Below the pieces are notes generated by a model. The model saw only the letters and a program-made list of their open reading frames with translations. It was not told the origin of the DNA and made no database searches. From Stutzerimonas frequens (GTDB lineage Bacteria > Pseudomonadota > Gammaproteobacteria > Pseudomonadales > Pseudomonadaceae), in the NCBI RefSeq assembly GCF_024448335.1, contig NZ_JAMOHM010000003.1, positions 62,001-126,000 on the forward strand: a stretch of DNA of 64,000 nt, in the 5' to 3' direction. Made by a program: the position numbers and the translations under genes. Shown here one piece after another: positions 55,740 to 64,000 of this stretch (position 1 is the first letter of the stretch; each line of letters opens with the position of its first letter).

Positions 55740-56330
55740 TTGACTAAAACCCCAACGTCCATTTCGCGCTACGATCCACGCCAGCTCAGCGATGAAGAGC
55801 TGGTGCGGCATGCTCACGTCGAACTGTTTCATATAACCCGAGCGTATGAAGAGTTGATGCGTCGCTATCAGCGCACGTTGTTCAATGTTTGTGCGCGTTA
55901 CTTGGGGAACGAGCGGGATGCCGATGACGTGTGCCAGGAAGTTATGCTCAAGGTGTTATATGGGTTGAAGAACTTTGAAGGCAAGTCCAAGTTCAAGACC
56001 TGGCTATATAGCATCACTTATAATGAGTGCATTACCCAATATCGCAAAGAGCGCCGCAAGCGACGCCTGCTCGATGCGCTGAGCCTGGATCCGCTCGAGG
56101 AAGCCTCAGACGAAAAGGCGCCAAAGATCGAAGAGAAGGCCGGTCTCGACCGATGGCTCGTACATGTGAATCCAATCGATCGCGAGATATTGGTGTTGCG
56201 TTTTGTTGCTGAACTCGAGTTCCAGGAAATTGCCGATATCATGCACATGGGTTTAAGCGCGACGAAGATGCGATACAAGCGCGCGCTCGACAAGCTGCGA
56301 GAAAAATTTTCGGATACCGCTGAAACTTAA
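55740..56330 (+). CDS. sigX: ECF sigma factor SigX
   Basis: A 196-residue extracytoplasmic-function sigma factor. Region 2 is about 25-95 (LFNVCARYLGNERDADDVCQEVMLKVLYGL) and region 4 about 135-190 (LRFVAELEFQEIADIMHMGLSATKMRYKRALDKL). No anti-sigma factor gene is adjacent. It controls oprF and fatty-acid/membrane genes in Pseudomonas. The start is TTG, matching the P. aeruginosa N-terminus (YDPRxLSDEEL) closely; no ATG fits. Followed by oprF 99 bases on. Confidence 0.94.
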   Translation: MTKTPTSISRYDPRQLSDEELVRHAHVELFHITRAYEELMRRYQRTLFNVCARYLGNERDADDVCQEVMLKVLYGLKNFEGKSKFKTWLYSITYNECITQYRKERRKRRLLDALSLDPLEEASDEKAPKIEEKAGLDRWLVHVNPIDREILVLRFVAELEFQEIADIMHMGLSATKMRYKRALDKLREKFSDTAET

Positions 56331-56429
56331 TCCCGGAAACTTGTCTTATACCTTGCGAACAGCTTGGGCATACAGACAGCCGGTTTCCTTAGATTGTTCT
56401 GATTCTAACCACCAGATGGGGATTTACGG

Positions 56430-57422
56430 ATGAAACTTAAAAACACCTTAGGCGTCGTTATCGGTTCGATGGTTGCCGCCACTTCTCTTAGCGCGCTGGC
56501 CCAAGGACAGGGTGCCGTAGAGGTGGAAGCGTTCGGCAAGCACTACTTCACCGATAGCTCGCGTGACGTACAGCGTGACGGCGAGCTCTACGGTGCTGGC
56601 GTCAGCTACTTCCTTACCGACGATGTTTCGCTGGGTCTTTCCTATGGCGAGTATCACGACCTGACCTCCAAGGATCCGGTTGGCGCCGATGGCAGCCACA
56701 AGAACATCAAGGGCAGCCTGACTTCCCTCGATGCTGCCTATCATTTTGGCGCTCCGGGCGTTGGTCTGCGTCCGTACGTCTCCGCTGGCGTTGCTCATCA
56801 GAGCATTGGCCAGGCCGCCCGCAGTGGTCGTGACCACAGCACCTTTGCCAACGTGGGCACCGGCCTGAAGTACTACTTCACCGAGAACTTCTTTGCCAAG
56901 GCCAGCGTTGATGGCATGTACAACATCGATGCTGATGAAGCCGAGTGGATGGCTGGCGTTGGTGTCGGTCTGAACTTCGGTGGCGGTGCCCGTCAGGTTG
57001 CTGCCGTTGAGCCGACTCCGGAACCGGCCCCGGCTCCGATCGTTGACACCGAGCCGGAACCGGCTCCGGAAGTCGTACGCGTCGAGCTGGACGTCAAGTT
57101 CGACTTCGACAAGTCGCGCGTCCGCGAAGAAAGCTACAGCGACATCAAGAACCTCGCTGATTTCATGCAGCAGTACCCGCAAACCACCACCGTGGTCGAA
57201 GGTCACACCGACTCCGTTGGCACCGACCAGTACAACCAGCGCTTGTCCGAGCGTCGTGCTGAAGCAGTACGCAACGTTCTGGTCAACGAGTATGGCGTTG
57301 AAGGCGGTCGTGTGAACTCCGTCGGTTATGGCGAATCCCGTCCAGTTGCTGATAACTCCACCGAGGAAGGTCGTCAGATCAACCGTCGTGTTGAGGCCGA
57401 GGTAGAAGCTCAGGTTCAGTAA
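56430..57422 (+). CDS. oprF: Outer membrane porin OprF (OmpA family)
   Basis: A 330-residue outer-membrane protein. Signal peptide 1-24 (ALAQ), eight-stranded barrel about 25-188, a Pro/Glu-rich hinge (PTPEPAPAPIVDTEPEPAPE, about 195-215) and OmpA peptidoglycan-binding domain 220-330 (LDVKFDFDKSRVREES, GHTDSVGTDQYNQRLSERRA). It lacks the four cysteines of P. aeruginosa OprF. It is the major general porin. The 99-base gap after sigX should hold the SigX-dependent promoter; a GGAAAC near 56334 is a possible -35. Confidence 0.96.
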   Translation: MKLKNTLGVVIGSMVAATSLSALAQGQGAVEVEAFGKHYFTDSSRDVQRDGELYGAGVSYFLTDDVSLGLSYGEYHDLTSKDPVGADGSHKNIKGSLTSLDAAYHFGAPGVGLRPYVSAGVAHQSIGQAARSGRDHSTFANVGTGLKYYFTENFFAKASVDGMYNIDADEAEWMAGVGVGLNFGGGARQVAAVEPTPEPAPAPIVDTEPEPAPEVVRVELDVKFDFDKSRVREESYSDIKNLADFMQQYPQTTTVVEGHTDSVGTDQYNQRLSERRAEAVRNVLVNEYGVEGGRVNSVGYGESRPVADNSTEEGRQINRRVEAEVEAQVQ

Positions 57423-57446
57423 TGCTGGGCTGAAGCCTTCAAGCTC

Positions 57447-57477
57447 GAAAAGCCCGGCTTAGTCCGGGCTTTTCTTT
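57447..57477 (+). terminator. Intrinsic terminator after oprF
   Basis: An 11-bp stem GAAAAGCCCGG/CCGGGCTTTTC with a 6-base loop followed by TTTG. Confidence 0.9.
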
Positions 57478-57597
57478 GTCTGTAGCAAAAGTGCCGCCGC
57501 TGCGCTGCGCTTCGGGCCGCGGCTGGCGGTTGCGATGCTGCCGTATACAAATGGCTGACCGGATAAACATCAGCCGGGCGAAGAAATCCGTGGGCAT

Positions 57598-57626
57598 AAA
57601 AAACCCCGCCGAAGCGGGGTTTTTTA
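57598..57626. terminator. Intrinsic terminator of acnB
   Basis: A 12-bp stem AAAAAACCCCGC/GCGGGGTTTTTT with a CGAA loop; the A- and T-runs on both sides make it work for acnB (minus) and also as a backup for oprF (plus). Confidence 0.92.
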
Positions 57627-57642
57627 TTGCATTACAGCGTCA

Positions 57643-60252
57643 TCAGACTTCGACGACCTTGATCTTGGCCTTTTCCGCAGCCTCACGGAACTCGGCGATC
57701 TGGTCGAAGGAAAGGTAGCGATAGATGTCGGCAGCCATGCTGTCGATGTTCTTCGCGTACTCCATGTACTCCGCAACAGTCGGCAGCTTGCCGATGATGG
57801 AGGCTACCGCTGCCAGTTCGGCCGAGGCCAGGTATACATTGGTGGCGTCGCCGAGGCGGTTCGGGAAGTTACGGGTCGAAGTGGAGACGACGGTCGAACC
57901 GGTCTGAACGCGAGCCTGGTTACCCATGCACAGGGAGCAGCCCGGCATTTCCATACGCGCGCCAGCCTTGCCGTAGATGCCGTAGTAGCCTTCTTCGGTC
58001 AGCTGGTGAGCGTCCATTTTGGTCGGCGGAGCCAGCCACAGACGGGTCGGAATACCACCCTTGACCTTGTCGAGCAGCTTGCCGGCAGCGCGGAAGTGGC
58101 CGATGTTGGTCATGCAGGAGCCGATGAAGACTTCATCGATCTTCTCGCCAGCAACGGTGGACAGCAGGCGGGCATCGTCCGGGTCGTTCGGTGCGCAGAG
58201 CACGGGCTCTTTCACTTCGGACAGGTCGATCTCGATCACAGCAGCGTATTCAGCGTCCTTGTCGGCTTCCAGCAGCTTCGGATCGGCCAGCCAGGCTTCC
58301 ATCGCCTGGGCACGACGCTCGAGGGTGCGGGCATCGCCATAGCCTTCGCTGATCATCCAGCGCAGCATGGTGATGTTCGACTTCAGGTACTCGGCGATCG
58401 ACTCTTCCGGCAGCTTGATGGTGCAACCGGCAGCCGAACGCTCGGCGGAGGCGTCGGACAGTTCGAACGCTTGCTCGACGGTCAGCTGGTTCAGACCTTC
58501 GATCTCGAGGATGCGGCCGGAGAAGATGTTCTTCTTGCCCTTCTTCTCGACAGTCAGCAGGCCTTGCTGGATGGCGTAGTACGGGATGGCATGGACCAGG
58601 TCGCGCAGTGTGATGCCCGGCTGCATTTGGCCCTTGAAGCGCACCAGTACGGATTCCGGCATGTCCAGCGGCATGACGCCAGTGGCGGCAGCGAAGGCGA
58701 CCAGGCCGGAACCGGCCGGGAAGGAGATACCGATCGGGAAACGGGTGTGCGAGTCACCACCGGTACCAACGGTATCCGGAAGCAGCATGCGGTTCAGCCA
58801 GCTGTGAATGATGCCGTCGCCAGGACGCAGCGACACGCCGCTGCGGTTCATGATGAAGTCCGGCAGGGTGTGATGGGTATTGACGTCGATCGGCTTCGGA
58901 TAGGCCGCGGTGTGGCAGAACGACTGCATGACCAGGTCGGCGGAGAAGCCGAGGCAGGCCAGGTCCTTCAGCTCGTCGCGGGTCATCGGGCCAGTGGTGT
59001 CCTGGGAGCCGACGGTGGTCATCTTCGGCTCGCAGTAGGTGCCCGGGCGAACGCCTTGGCCTTCCGGCAGACCGCATGCGCGACCGACCATCTTCTGTGC
59101 GAGGGTGAAGCCTTTGCCGCTGTCAGCCGGCGCTTCCGGCTTCTTGAACAGGGTGGACGGAGCCAGACCCAGCTCGGCGCGGGCCTTCTCGGTCAGGCCG
59201 CGACCGATGATCAGCGGGATACGACCGCCAGCACGGACTTCGTCCAGCAGTACGTCGGTTTTCAGCTCGAAAGTGGTGATCACTTCATCGGTGCCGTGCT
59301 TGCAAACCTTGCCAGCGTACGGATAGACGTCGATCACGTCGCCCATGGCGAGGTTGCTGCAGTCGAACTCGATCGGCAGTGCGCCGGCATCTTCCATGGT
59401 GTTGTAGAAGATCGGAGCGATCTTGGTGCCGAAGCAGAAGCCACCGGCGCGCTTGTTCGGTACGTTCGGAATGTCATCACCGAAGAACCACAGCACGGAG
59501 TTGGTGGCCGACTTGCGCGAAGAACCGGTACCGACCACGTCGCCGACGTATGCAACCGGGAAGCCCTTGGCTTTCAGTTCTTCCATCTGCTTGATCGGGC
59601 CAACCGAGCCCGGCACGTCCGGGTTGATGCCATCACGGGCCATTTTCAGCATGGCCAGGGCGTGCAGTGGGATGTCAGGGCGCGACCAGGCGTCCGGAGC
59701 AGGCGACAGGTCGTCGGTGTTGGTTTCGCCAGTGACCTTGAACACGGACAGGGTGACTTTTTCGGCAACTGCCGGGCGGTTGGTGAACCACTCGCCTTCG
59801 GCCCAGGACTGCATGACGGCCTTGGCGTGCTCGTTGCCGGCTTTGGCTTTCTCGGCCACATCGTGGAAGGCGTCGAACATCAGCAGGGTGTGCTTCAGCT
59901 GCTCGGCGGCGACAGCGCCCAGCTCGGCGTTATCCAGCAGCTCGACCAGGGTGGCGATGTTGTAGCCGCCCTGCATGGTGCCCAGCAGCTCGACGGCGCG
60001 CTGCTTGCTCAGCAGCGGCGAGGAGGTTTCACCTTTGGCCAGGGCGGACAGGAAACCGGCCTTGACGTAGGCGGCTTCGTCGACGCCAGCAGGGACGCGG
60101 TTGGTGATCAGGTCAACGAGGAATTCTTCTTCGCCGGCCGGCGGGTTCTTCAGCAGCTCGACCAGGCCTGCGGTTTGCTCGGCGTTCAGCGGCTGGGGCA
60201 CGACGCCCTGGGCGGCACGCTCTTCTACGTGTTTGCGATAGGCTTCAAGCAC
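57643..60252 (-). CDS. acnB: Bifunctional aconitate hydratase 2 / 2-methylisocitrate dehydratase
   Basis: An 869-residue TCA-cycle enzyme with AcnB layout: HEAT-like N-terminal domain (1-160), swivel domain and the [4Fe-4S] core. Cluster ligands are Cys713 (GSCMTN) and Cys772/Cys775 (PGCSLCMGN), three positions from the E. coli numbering. It can also hydrate 2-methyl-cis-aconitate to methylisocitrate, completing the prp pathway. The GTG at 60252 is preferred over ATGs at 60270/60267 because GAGGG lies 7 bases upstream and the protein then has the family's 869 residues and N-terminus LEAYRKH. Confidence 0.95.
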   Translation of the reverse strand: MLEAYRKHVEERAAQGVVPQPLNAEQTAGLVELLKNPPAGEEEFLVDLITNRVPAGVDEAAYVKAGFLSALAKGETSSPLLSKQRAVELLGTMQGGYNIATLVELLDNAELGAVAAEQLKHTLLMFDAFHDVAEKAKAGNEHAKAVMQSWAEGEWFTNRPAVAEKVTLSVFKVTGETNTDDLSPAPDAWSRPDIPLHALAMLKMARDGINPDVPGSVGPIKQMEELKAKGFPVAYVGDVVGTGSSRKSATNSVLWFFGDDIPNVPNKRAGGFCFGTKIAPIFYNTMEDAGALPIEFDCSNLAMGDVIDVYPYAGKVCKHGTDEVITTFELKTDVLLDEVRAGGRIPLIIGRGLTEKARAELGLAPSTLFKKPEAPADSGKGFTLAQKMVGRACGLPEGQGVRPGTYCEPKMTTVGSQDTTGPMTRDELKDLACLGFSADLVMQSFCHTAAYPKPIDVNTHHTLPDFIMNRSGVSLRPGDGIIHSWLNRMLLPDTVGTGGDSHTRFPIGISFPAGSGLVAFAAATGVMPLDMPESVLVRFKGQMQPGITLRDLVHAIPYYAIQQGLLTVEKKGKKNIFSGRILEIEGLNQLTVEQAFELSDASAERSAAGCTIKLPEESIAEYLKSNITMLRWMISEGYGDARTLERRAQAMEAWLADPKLLEADKDAEYAAVIEIDLSEVKEPVLCAPNDPDDARLLSTVAGEKIDEVFIGSCMTNIGHFRAAGKLLDKVKGGIPTRLWLAPPTKMDAHQLTEEGYYGIYGKAGARMEMPGCSLCMGNQARVQTGSTVVSTSTRNFPNRLGDATNVYLASAELAAVASIIGKLPTVAEYMEYAKNIDSMAADIYRYLSFDQIAEFREAAEKAKIKVVEV

Positions 60253-60302
60253 AGTTTTTACCCTCATCATTGGTCCCTTGGGTGTTTCGGGACGCGCATC
60301 CG

Positions 60303-60422
60303 GAAGCTGTTTTCAAAGTTTTACGCCGGGCGGGCGACGCCGGATGGGCAGGAGAAAGGCAATTCTGCGCATCCGGCACGCAGCCGGTTCAACTGTGCTC
60401 GTGACGCTTTGAAAACAGCTTC
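60303..60422. repeat. 120-bp element with perfect 16-bp inverted ends upstream of acnB
   Basis: GAAGCTGTTTTCAAAG (60303-60318) and CTTTGAAAACAGCTTC (60407-60422) are exact inverted copies 88 bases apart. A second, nested 8-bp stem GCCGGATG/CATCCGGC lies at 60339-60346 and 60370-60377. It sits 50 bases before the acnB start, so it could be a structured mRNA leader, a paired regulator site, or a small repeat element. The rest of the 410-base gap 60253-60662 shows no gene. Confidence 0.8.
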
Positions 60423-60662
60423 GTATGGAATGTGGCGCCAAAAACGGCGGGCTAAGTCTACTGGAAATGGCTCGCGAAGTTAAGTCGAGGACCGCCTGCT
60501 ATGGGTGTTGCGCCAACGCCTGTCGGCTCGCCTCGAATGCGCTGAGTACCGTCTGGCCTGGGCTTCAGCGTGATTTGCCGCCATCCGGATGTCAGCGCGA
60601 GTGACCCTGGTAGGACAAAAGTCTAAGATGCTCAGCCCGTACTCCATGCCGCTTTTCTGCTC

Positions 60663-61139
60663 ATGTCCACTCAGCGCATCAAAACTCCTTGCGTAGGCCT
60701 CTGTTCGACCGTGTACGGTGATGTCGTCTGTCGCGGCTGCAAGCGCTTTCACCACGAGGTGGTCAACTGGAACGCATACGCTGAACAGGAAAAGTTGGCC
60801 GTCTGGCGGCGCCTCGAGATTCTTCTCGCTCAGGTGATGATGGCGAAACTCGAGATCTTCGATGCCGTGCTGCTGCGCCAGCAGTTGGAAGCAAGGCAGA
60901 TTCGCTTCGTGGCCGAGCAGTCTCCCTACTGCTGGGCTTATCAGCTGATCGCGCGCGGCGCCCGGCTTATCCAACAGCTGGACGCATACGGAGTCAGTCT
61001 GTTGCCCGAGTTTCGCGACTGGGCGCTGCCTGAGCTGCGAGATGCCATTGACCGAGAGTTTTTTCTGCTTTCCGAGGCCCACTACGATCGCTATATCGCT
61101 CCGCAATTCATACGCCAGGGTATGGATCTGAGGGTGTGA
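60663..61139 (+). CDS. DUF1289 family protein with N-terminal four-cysteine motif
   Basis: A 158-residue protein. The N-terminal DUF1289 motif has Cys10, Cys14, Cys23 and Cys26 (PCVGLCS ... VCRGCKR), a probable zinc or Fe-S site. Most DUF1289 proteins are about 60-100 residues; here a C-terminal region of about 110 residues follows, mostly helical and without a recognised domain. Function unknown. It is divergent from acnB. Confidence 0.85.
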   Translation: MSTQRIKTPCVGLCSTVYGDVVCRGCKRFHHEVVNWNAYAEQEKLAVWRRLEILLAQVMMAKLEIFDAVLLRQQLEARQIRFVAEQSPYCWAYQLIARGARLIQQLDAYGVSLLPEFRDWALPELRDAIDREFFLLSEAHYDRYIAPQFIRQGMDLRV

Positions 61140-61175
61140 AGGCGAAAGCCTCTGGCGAGGCTTCCGCGCGTTGGA

Positions 61176-62036
61176 TCAATGGCGCACAAGGTCTTCCAGG
61201 TGATCGATGATGTCATCTGGCTTGAGTACCAGGACGTCGCTTTCCAGCGTATCGAGTACCACTTCTGCAGTATTGCCCATGAGGGCGCCCGAGAATCCGG
61301 TTCGTGCCACGGTTCCGATGATGGTTACGACCGCATTGAGCTGATGGCAAACGCGGGGAATCAATGCATCGGCCGGCCCTTCGACAACATGCAGACGTTC
61401 GTTCGGGATAGCGAAATCTTCCTGAAACTGCTTGCAGGCGTCGCGATATCTCGCCTCGATGGTCTCTTTCAGCTGAAAGGCCGGATCTGCGGCAGACAAC
61501 ATCGCCGACGGATGGGCGCTGATGACGTGGAGATTGCCATCGGCGAGGTTGGCGATCTCGAATCCGTGATTGACGATCGTCGTATGCAGCGTGCGGTGTT
61601 CGAGGTCGGCGTTGCCAACGTCCACGGCGGCGAGGATGTTGCCGCCGGTCCATGGCTTGTCGGTTTTCACCATCAGCACCGGGCAGGGGCAGTAGCGCAG
61701 CAGCTTCCAGTCCTCCGGAGTCAGCAGGGCGCGCTTCAGTGGATTGTCCGGCACGTGCTGCTTGACCACCAGGCCGCAGCCTTCTGCTTGTTGCACGCTG
61801 ATAATGGTCTGGTGGACGCTCTCGTGCCACGCCTGTTGCGTGGTCGTCTGATGGCCTTCGGATTCGAGCTGCTCTCGCAATGCGCTCAGGTGTGCACTGT
61901 GGTCGTGTCTGGTGTCGCAGATCAGCAGATGCAGGTGAGATTGGCTGACAGTCGAGATCAGGCGCGCGCGCTTGAGGGCCAGCTCTTGTGGCTGGTTCGG
62001 GTCAATTACCACGAGGATGCAGCGAATGGCTTGCAT
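61176..62036 (-). CDS. Tandem universal stress protein (UspE-like)
   Basis: A 286-residue cytoplasmic protein with two Usp domains, about 1-130 and 140-286. The second domain has the nucleotide-binding-type signature GTVARTGFSGALMGNTAEVVL near 246-266 (G-2x-G-9x-G-S/T form), while the first is degenerate. It resembles UspE, which acts in stress survival and anaerobic fitness. GGAG lies 6 bases before the ATG chosen; an upstream in-frame ATG would add 11 residues. Divergent from miaE. Confidence 0.85.
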   Translation of the reverse strand: MQAIRCILVVIDPNQPQELALKRARLISTVSQSHLHLLICDTRHDHSAHLSALREQLESEGHQTTTQQAWHESVHQTIISVQQAEGCGLVVKQHVPDNPLKRALLTPEDWKLLRYCPCPVLMVKTDKPWTGGNILAAVDVGNADLEHRTLHTTIVNHGFEIANLADGNLHVISAHPSAMLSAADPAFQLKETIEARYRDACKQFQEDFAIPNERLHVVEGPADALIPRVCHQLNAVVTIIGTVARTGFSGALMGNTAEVVLDTLESDVLVLKPDDIIDHLEDLVRH

Positions 62037-62212
62037 GATCGGCTCCATTTCCTGATGCGGGTTGGTCAACTATAGACAAGCCTGCGACGCCAGTTGTGAT
62101 GTATATCAAGCAAGACTGGCTGCTCCGCGCGGCATTCGTATAATGCCCGCGCGGTGTCGGGCGGCACCACGCGATGACCCACTATTTTGTTCCTGAATAT
62201 GCAAGGTTCGAC

Positions 62213-62818
62213 ATGCTTCCTGATCTGAATGAGTTCCTCGCCTGCGTCACTCCCGCTGCCTGGGTAGACGCTGCCTTGCAGAATCAGGACGTGATGCTGA
62301 TCGACCACGGCAACTGCGAAAAAAAGGCAGCGGGGTCGGCGTTCCAGTTGATGTTCCGCTATGTCGACAAGCCGGATCTGCAGAACAAGATGTCGCGTCT
62401 GGCGCGCGAGGAGTTGCGCCATTTCGAGCAGGTGCTGGCGATCATCCGTCGCCGTGAGATCGAGTTACGCAATGTCGGCTCGTCTCGTTATGCCGCCGGG
62501 TTGCGCGAACTCGTACGCAATCATGAGCCCTATCGACTAACCGACACGCTGGTGATCGGTGCCTTTATCGAGGCGCGCTCTTGCGAGCGCTTCGCCATGT
62601 TGGTACCGCATCTGGATGAAGAGCTGGGCAAGTTCTATCACGGGCTGCTCAAGTCGGAAGCGCGGCACTTCCAGGATTACCTGAAGCTGGCCTATCAGTA
62701 CGGCGACGCCGCCGATGTGGATGCCACCATCGTTCGGGTGCGCGAGCGGGAACGGGAATTGATCGAAAGCCCGGACAGCGAGTTCCGGTTTCACAGCGGC
62801 GTGCCGCTGGCAGCCTAG
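62213..62818 (+). CDS. miaE: tRNA 2-methylthio-N6-isopentenyl adenosine-37 hydroxylase MiaE
   Basis: A 201-residue non-haem di-iron monooxygenase that hydroxylates the isopentenyl group of ms2i6A37. Ligands by family pattern are Glu36, Glu67 and His70 (EELRH), Glu120 ([10 protein letters not shown]) and Glu149/His152 (SEARH). The start at 62213 is preferred (AAGG 6 bases before, N-terminus LPDLNEFL fits the family); an upstream ATG at 62174 would add 13 residues. Its stop overlaps the end of the convergent lpxH. Confidence 0.93.
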   Translation: MLPDLNEFLACVTPAAWVDAALQNQDVMLIDHGNCEKKAAGSAFQLMFRYVDKPDLQNKMSRLAREELRHFEQVLAIIRRREIELRNVGSSRYAAGLRELVRNHEPYRLTDTLVIGAFIEARSCERFAMLVPHLDEELGKFYHGLLKSEARHFQDYLKLAYQYGDAADVDATIVRVRERERELIESPDSEFRFHSGVPLAA

Positions 62819-63537
62819 CTCAGGGCGAATGGCGCCTGGTGGTAGCCGTTTTCATCCACCTGCAATGCCCAGCCCTGCCGATCCCAGTCGCCCAGCACGA
62901 TCCGTTTGGCGGGTTGGCCATCTACCTCGAAGTCATGTGTCGCCGGTCGATGAGTATGACCGTGGATCAGCGTGCGAACGCCATGTTCGGCCAGCACGCC
63001 GGGTATCAGTTCCGGGGTGACGTCGATGATGTCGCTGGCTTTCATTCGGGTCTGGCTGCGGCTTTCGTTGCGCAGCTTGCGGGCGAGTTTCCGGCGAGTC
63101 GCGAGCGGCAGGTTGCGCAGAACGAACAGGCTGAGGGGGTTGCGCAGCAGCCGGCGTAGCCGCATGTAACCTTCATCGCGGGTACACAGACTGTCGCCGT
63201 GCATCAGCAGTACCGGCTCGCCGCAGAGCTGGACCACACTCGGATCAGCCAGCAGCTTGCAGCCGGCCTTGCGGCAGAAGGTCTGGCCGAGCATGAAGTC
63301 GCGGTTGCCGTGCATCAGATAGATTCTGACGCCGCGCTCGCGCAACGCACGCAGGGCGCGGGCAATCGATTCCTGGAACGGCGTCATGGCGTCGTCGCCA
63401 ATCCAGACCTCGAAGAAGTCACCGAGAATGTATAGGGCTTCGGCCTGGGTAGCGCGCGTCGCGAGAAAATGCAGAAACGCCCGGGTGATGTCCGGGCGTT
63501 CCTCTTCCAGATGCAGATCTGAGATCAGCAGGATCAC
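62815..63537 (-). CDS. lpxH: UDP-2,3-diacylglucosamine diphosphatase LpxH
   Basis: A 240-residue calcineurin-like phosphoesterase of lipid A synthesis. Metal ligands are in SDLHLEE (Asp7, His9), [12 protein letters not shown] (about 39-50), HGNRDFM (about 76-82), and [10 protein letters not shown] near 192-201. It hydrolyses UDP-2,3-diacylglucosamine to lipid X at the inner membrane. The start is GTG, 6 bases after the ppiB stop. The 3' end overlaps miaE by 4 bases. Confidence 0.95.
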   Translation of the reverse strand: MILLISDLHLEEERPDITRAFLHFLATRATQAEALYILGDFFEVWIGDDAMTPFQESIARALRALRERGVRIYLMHGNRDFMLGQTFCRKAGCKLLADPSVVQLCGEPVLLMHGDSLCTRDEGYMRLRRLLRNPLSLFVLRNLPLATRRKLARKLRNESRSQTRMKASDIIDVTPELIPGVLAEHGVRTLIHGHTHRPATHDFEVDGQPAKRIVLGDWDRQGWALQVDENGYHQAPFALS

Positions 63538-63543
63538 TCGCGA

Positions 63544-64000
63544 TTACTCGACGATCTCGGCCTTCTCGATCACCACGTCCTCGACCGGGACGTCCTGGTG
63601 GCCGGACTTCATGGTCGTTGCCACACCCTTGATCTTCTCGACCACATCCATGCCCTCGGTCACCTCGCCGAACACGGCATAGCCCCAACCCTGTACGGTA
63701 GGCGCACTGTGATCGAGGAAGTCGTTGTCCTTCACGTTGATGAAGAACTGCGCGGACGCCGAATGCGGTTCCATGGTGCGCGCCATGGCCAGAGTGCCGG
63801 TTTTGTTCGACAGACCATTGTTGGCCTCGTTCTTGATCGGCGCGCGAGTGGACTTCTGCTTCATGCCTGGCTCGAAACCGCCGCCCTGGATCATGAAATT
63901 GCTGATCACGCGATGAAAGATGGTGCCGTCGTAGTGGCCGCTCTTCACATATTCCTTGAAGTTGGCAGTTGTTTCCGGAGCCTTGTCTTCGAACAGATTG
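63544..64000 (-). CDS. ppiB: Peptidyl-prolyl cis-trans isomerase B (cyclophilin), 5' end outside window
   Basis: The visible C-terminal 151 residues form most of a cyclophilin. The catalytic block [15 protein letters not shown] with the key Arg and Phe is near the start of the visible part, followed by [16 protein letters not shown] and [16 protein letters not shown]. It has no visible signal, so it is the cytoplasmic PpiB type. The reading frame runs open to the window edge. It lies 6 bases upstream of lpxH and is co-transcribed with it, an arrangement normal in Pseudomonas. Confidence 0.94.
   Translation of the reverse strand, partial: NLFEDKAPETTANFKEYVKSGHYDGTIFHRVISNFMIQGGGFEPGMKQKSTRAPIKNEANNGLSNKTGTLAMARTMEPHSASAQFFINVKDNDFLDHSAPTVQGWGYAVFGEVTEGMDVVEKIKGVATTMKSGHQDVPVEDVVIEKAEIVE

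Noticed and set aside
58006..60483. Long plus-strand frame opposite acnB
   Set aside because: It is an antisense shadow of acnB; no protein family is recognisable and its composition is His/Gly/Gln-rich as expected for such shadows.
60480..61106. 208-codon minus-strand frame opposite the DUF1289 gene
   Set aside because: The plus strand carries the conserved four-cysteine motif; the opposite frame shows no recognised features.

Overview
The window looks like a piece of a Pseudomonas/Stutzerimonas (P. stutzeri group) chromosome. It is GC-rich and carries gene sets typical of that group: crfX-cmpX-sigX-oprF, oprI, ppsR/ppsA, the GntR-prpB-prpC-acnD-prpF methylcitrate cluster, an acnB with a 9-bp-coupled GTG start, lipase with its foldase, and cysB/cysH/thrH/pabB. 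Identifications rest on motifs and remembered family sequences; no search was run. No rRNA, tRNA, CRISPR array or transposase was seen.

Bases 1-19,455 are a guanidine-centred nitrogen region with two operons on the minus strand. Each starts with what I read as a sigma-54 (-24/-12) promoter followed by a guanidine-I (ykkC subtype 1) riboswitch. Operon B (19,455 down to about 10,417) encodes a permease and ATPase, two DUF1989 proteins (carboxyguanidine deiminase subunits), a biotin-dependent guanidine/urea carboxylase and allophanate hydrolase. Together these are the known route guanidine -> carboxyguanidine -> allophanate -> ammonia + CO2. Operon A (8,707 down past position 1) is the less understood one. 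It encodes a periplasmic binding protein, a membrane di-iron desaturase/hydroxylase-like enzyme, two short-chain dehydrogenases, a DMT exporter, a creatininase homologue, a biuret-hydrolase-like cysteine hydrolase, a protein of unknown function, and an ABC permease and ATPase. The genes overlap almost end to end. I infer a pathway that imports a substituted guanidine or related C-N compound and strips it down to something operon B can finish. A 28-residue membrane peptide and an MscS-type channel lie between the two operons.

Bases 19,596-33,705 hold a chemoreceptor, tatD, a MltF-like transglycosylase, lipase/foldase with its own sigma-54-like promoter, greB, the ybbA-ybbP-like ABC pair divergent from tesA, an L,D-transpeptidase, oprI, a small acetyltransferase and a DAHP synthase. 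Bases 33,970-42,302 hold a ketopantoate-reductase-like gene, cysB, cysH, thrH, pabB and the three-gene module ATP-grasp ligase / inactive transglutaminase membrane protein / retropepsin-like protease.

Bases 42,484-52,865 are propionate catabolism (methylcitrate cycle without a prpD in the cluster) and PEP synthase with its regulator. Bases 52,964-64,000 hold rraA, a ZntB-like transporter, crfX-cmpX-sigX-oprF (envelope stress), acnB with a striking 16-bp inverted repeat in its upstream region, a DUF1289 gene, a tandem universal stress protein, miaE, lpxH and the 3' part of ppiB.
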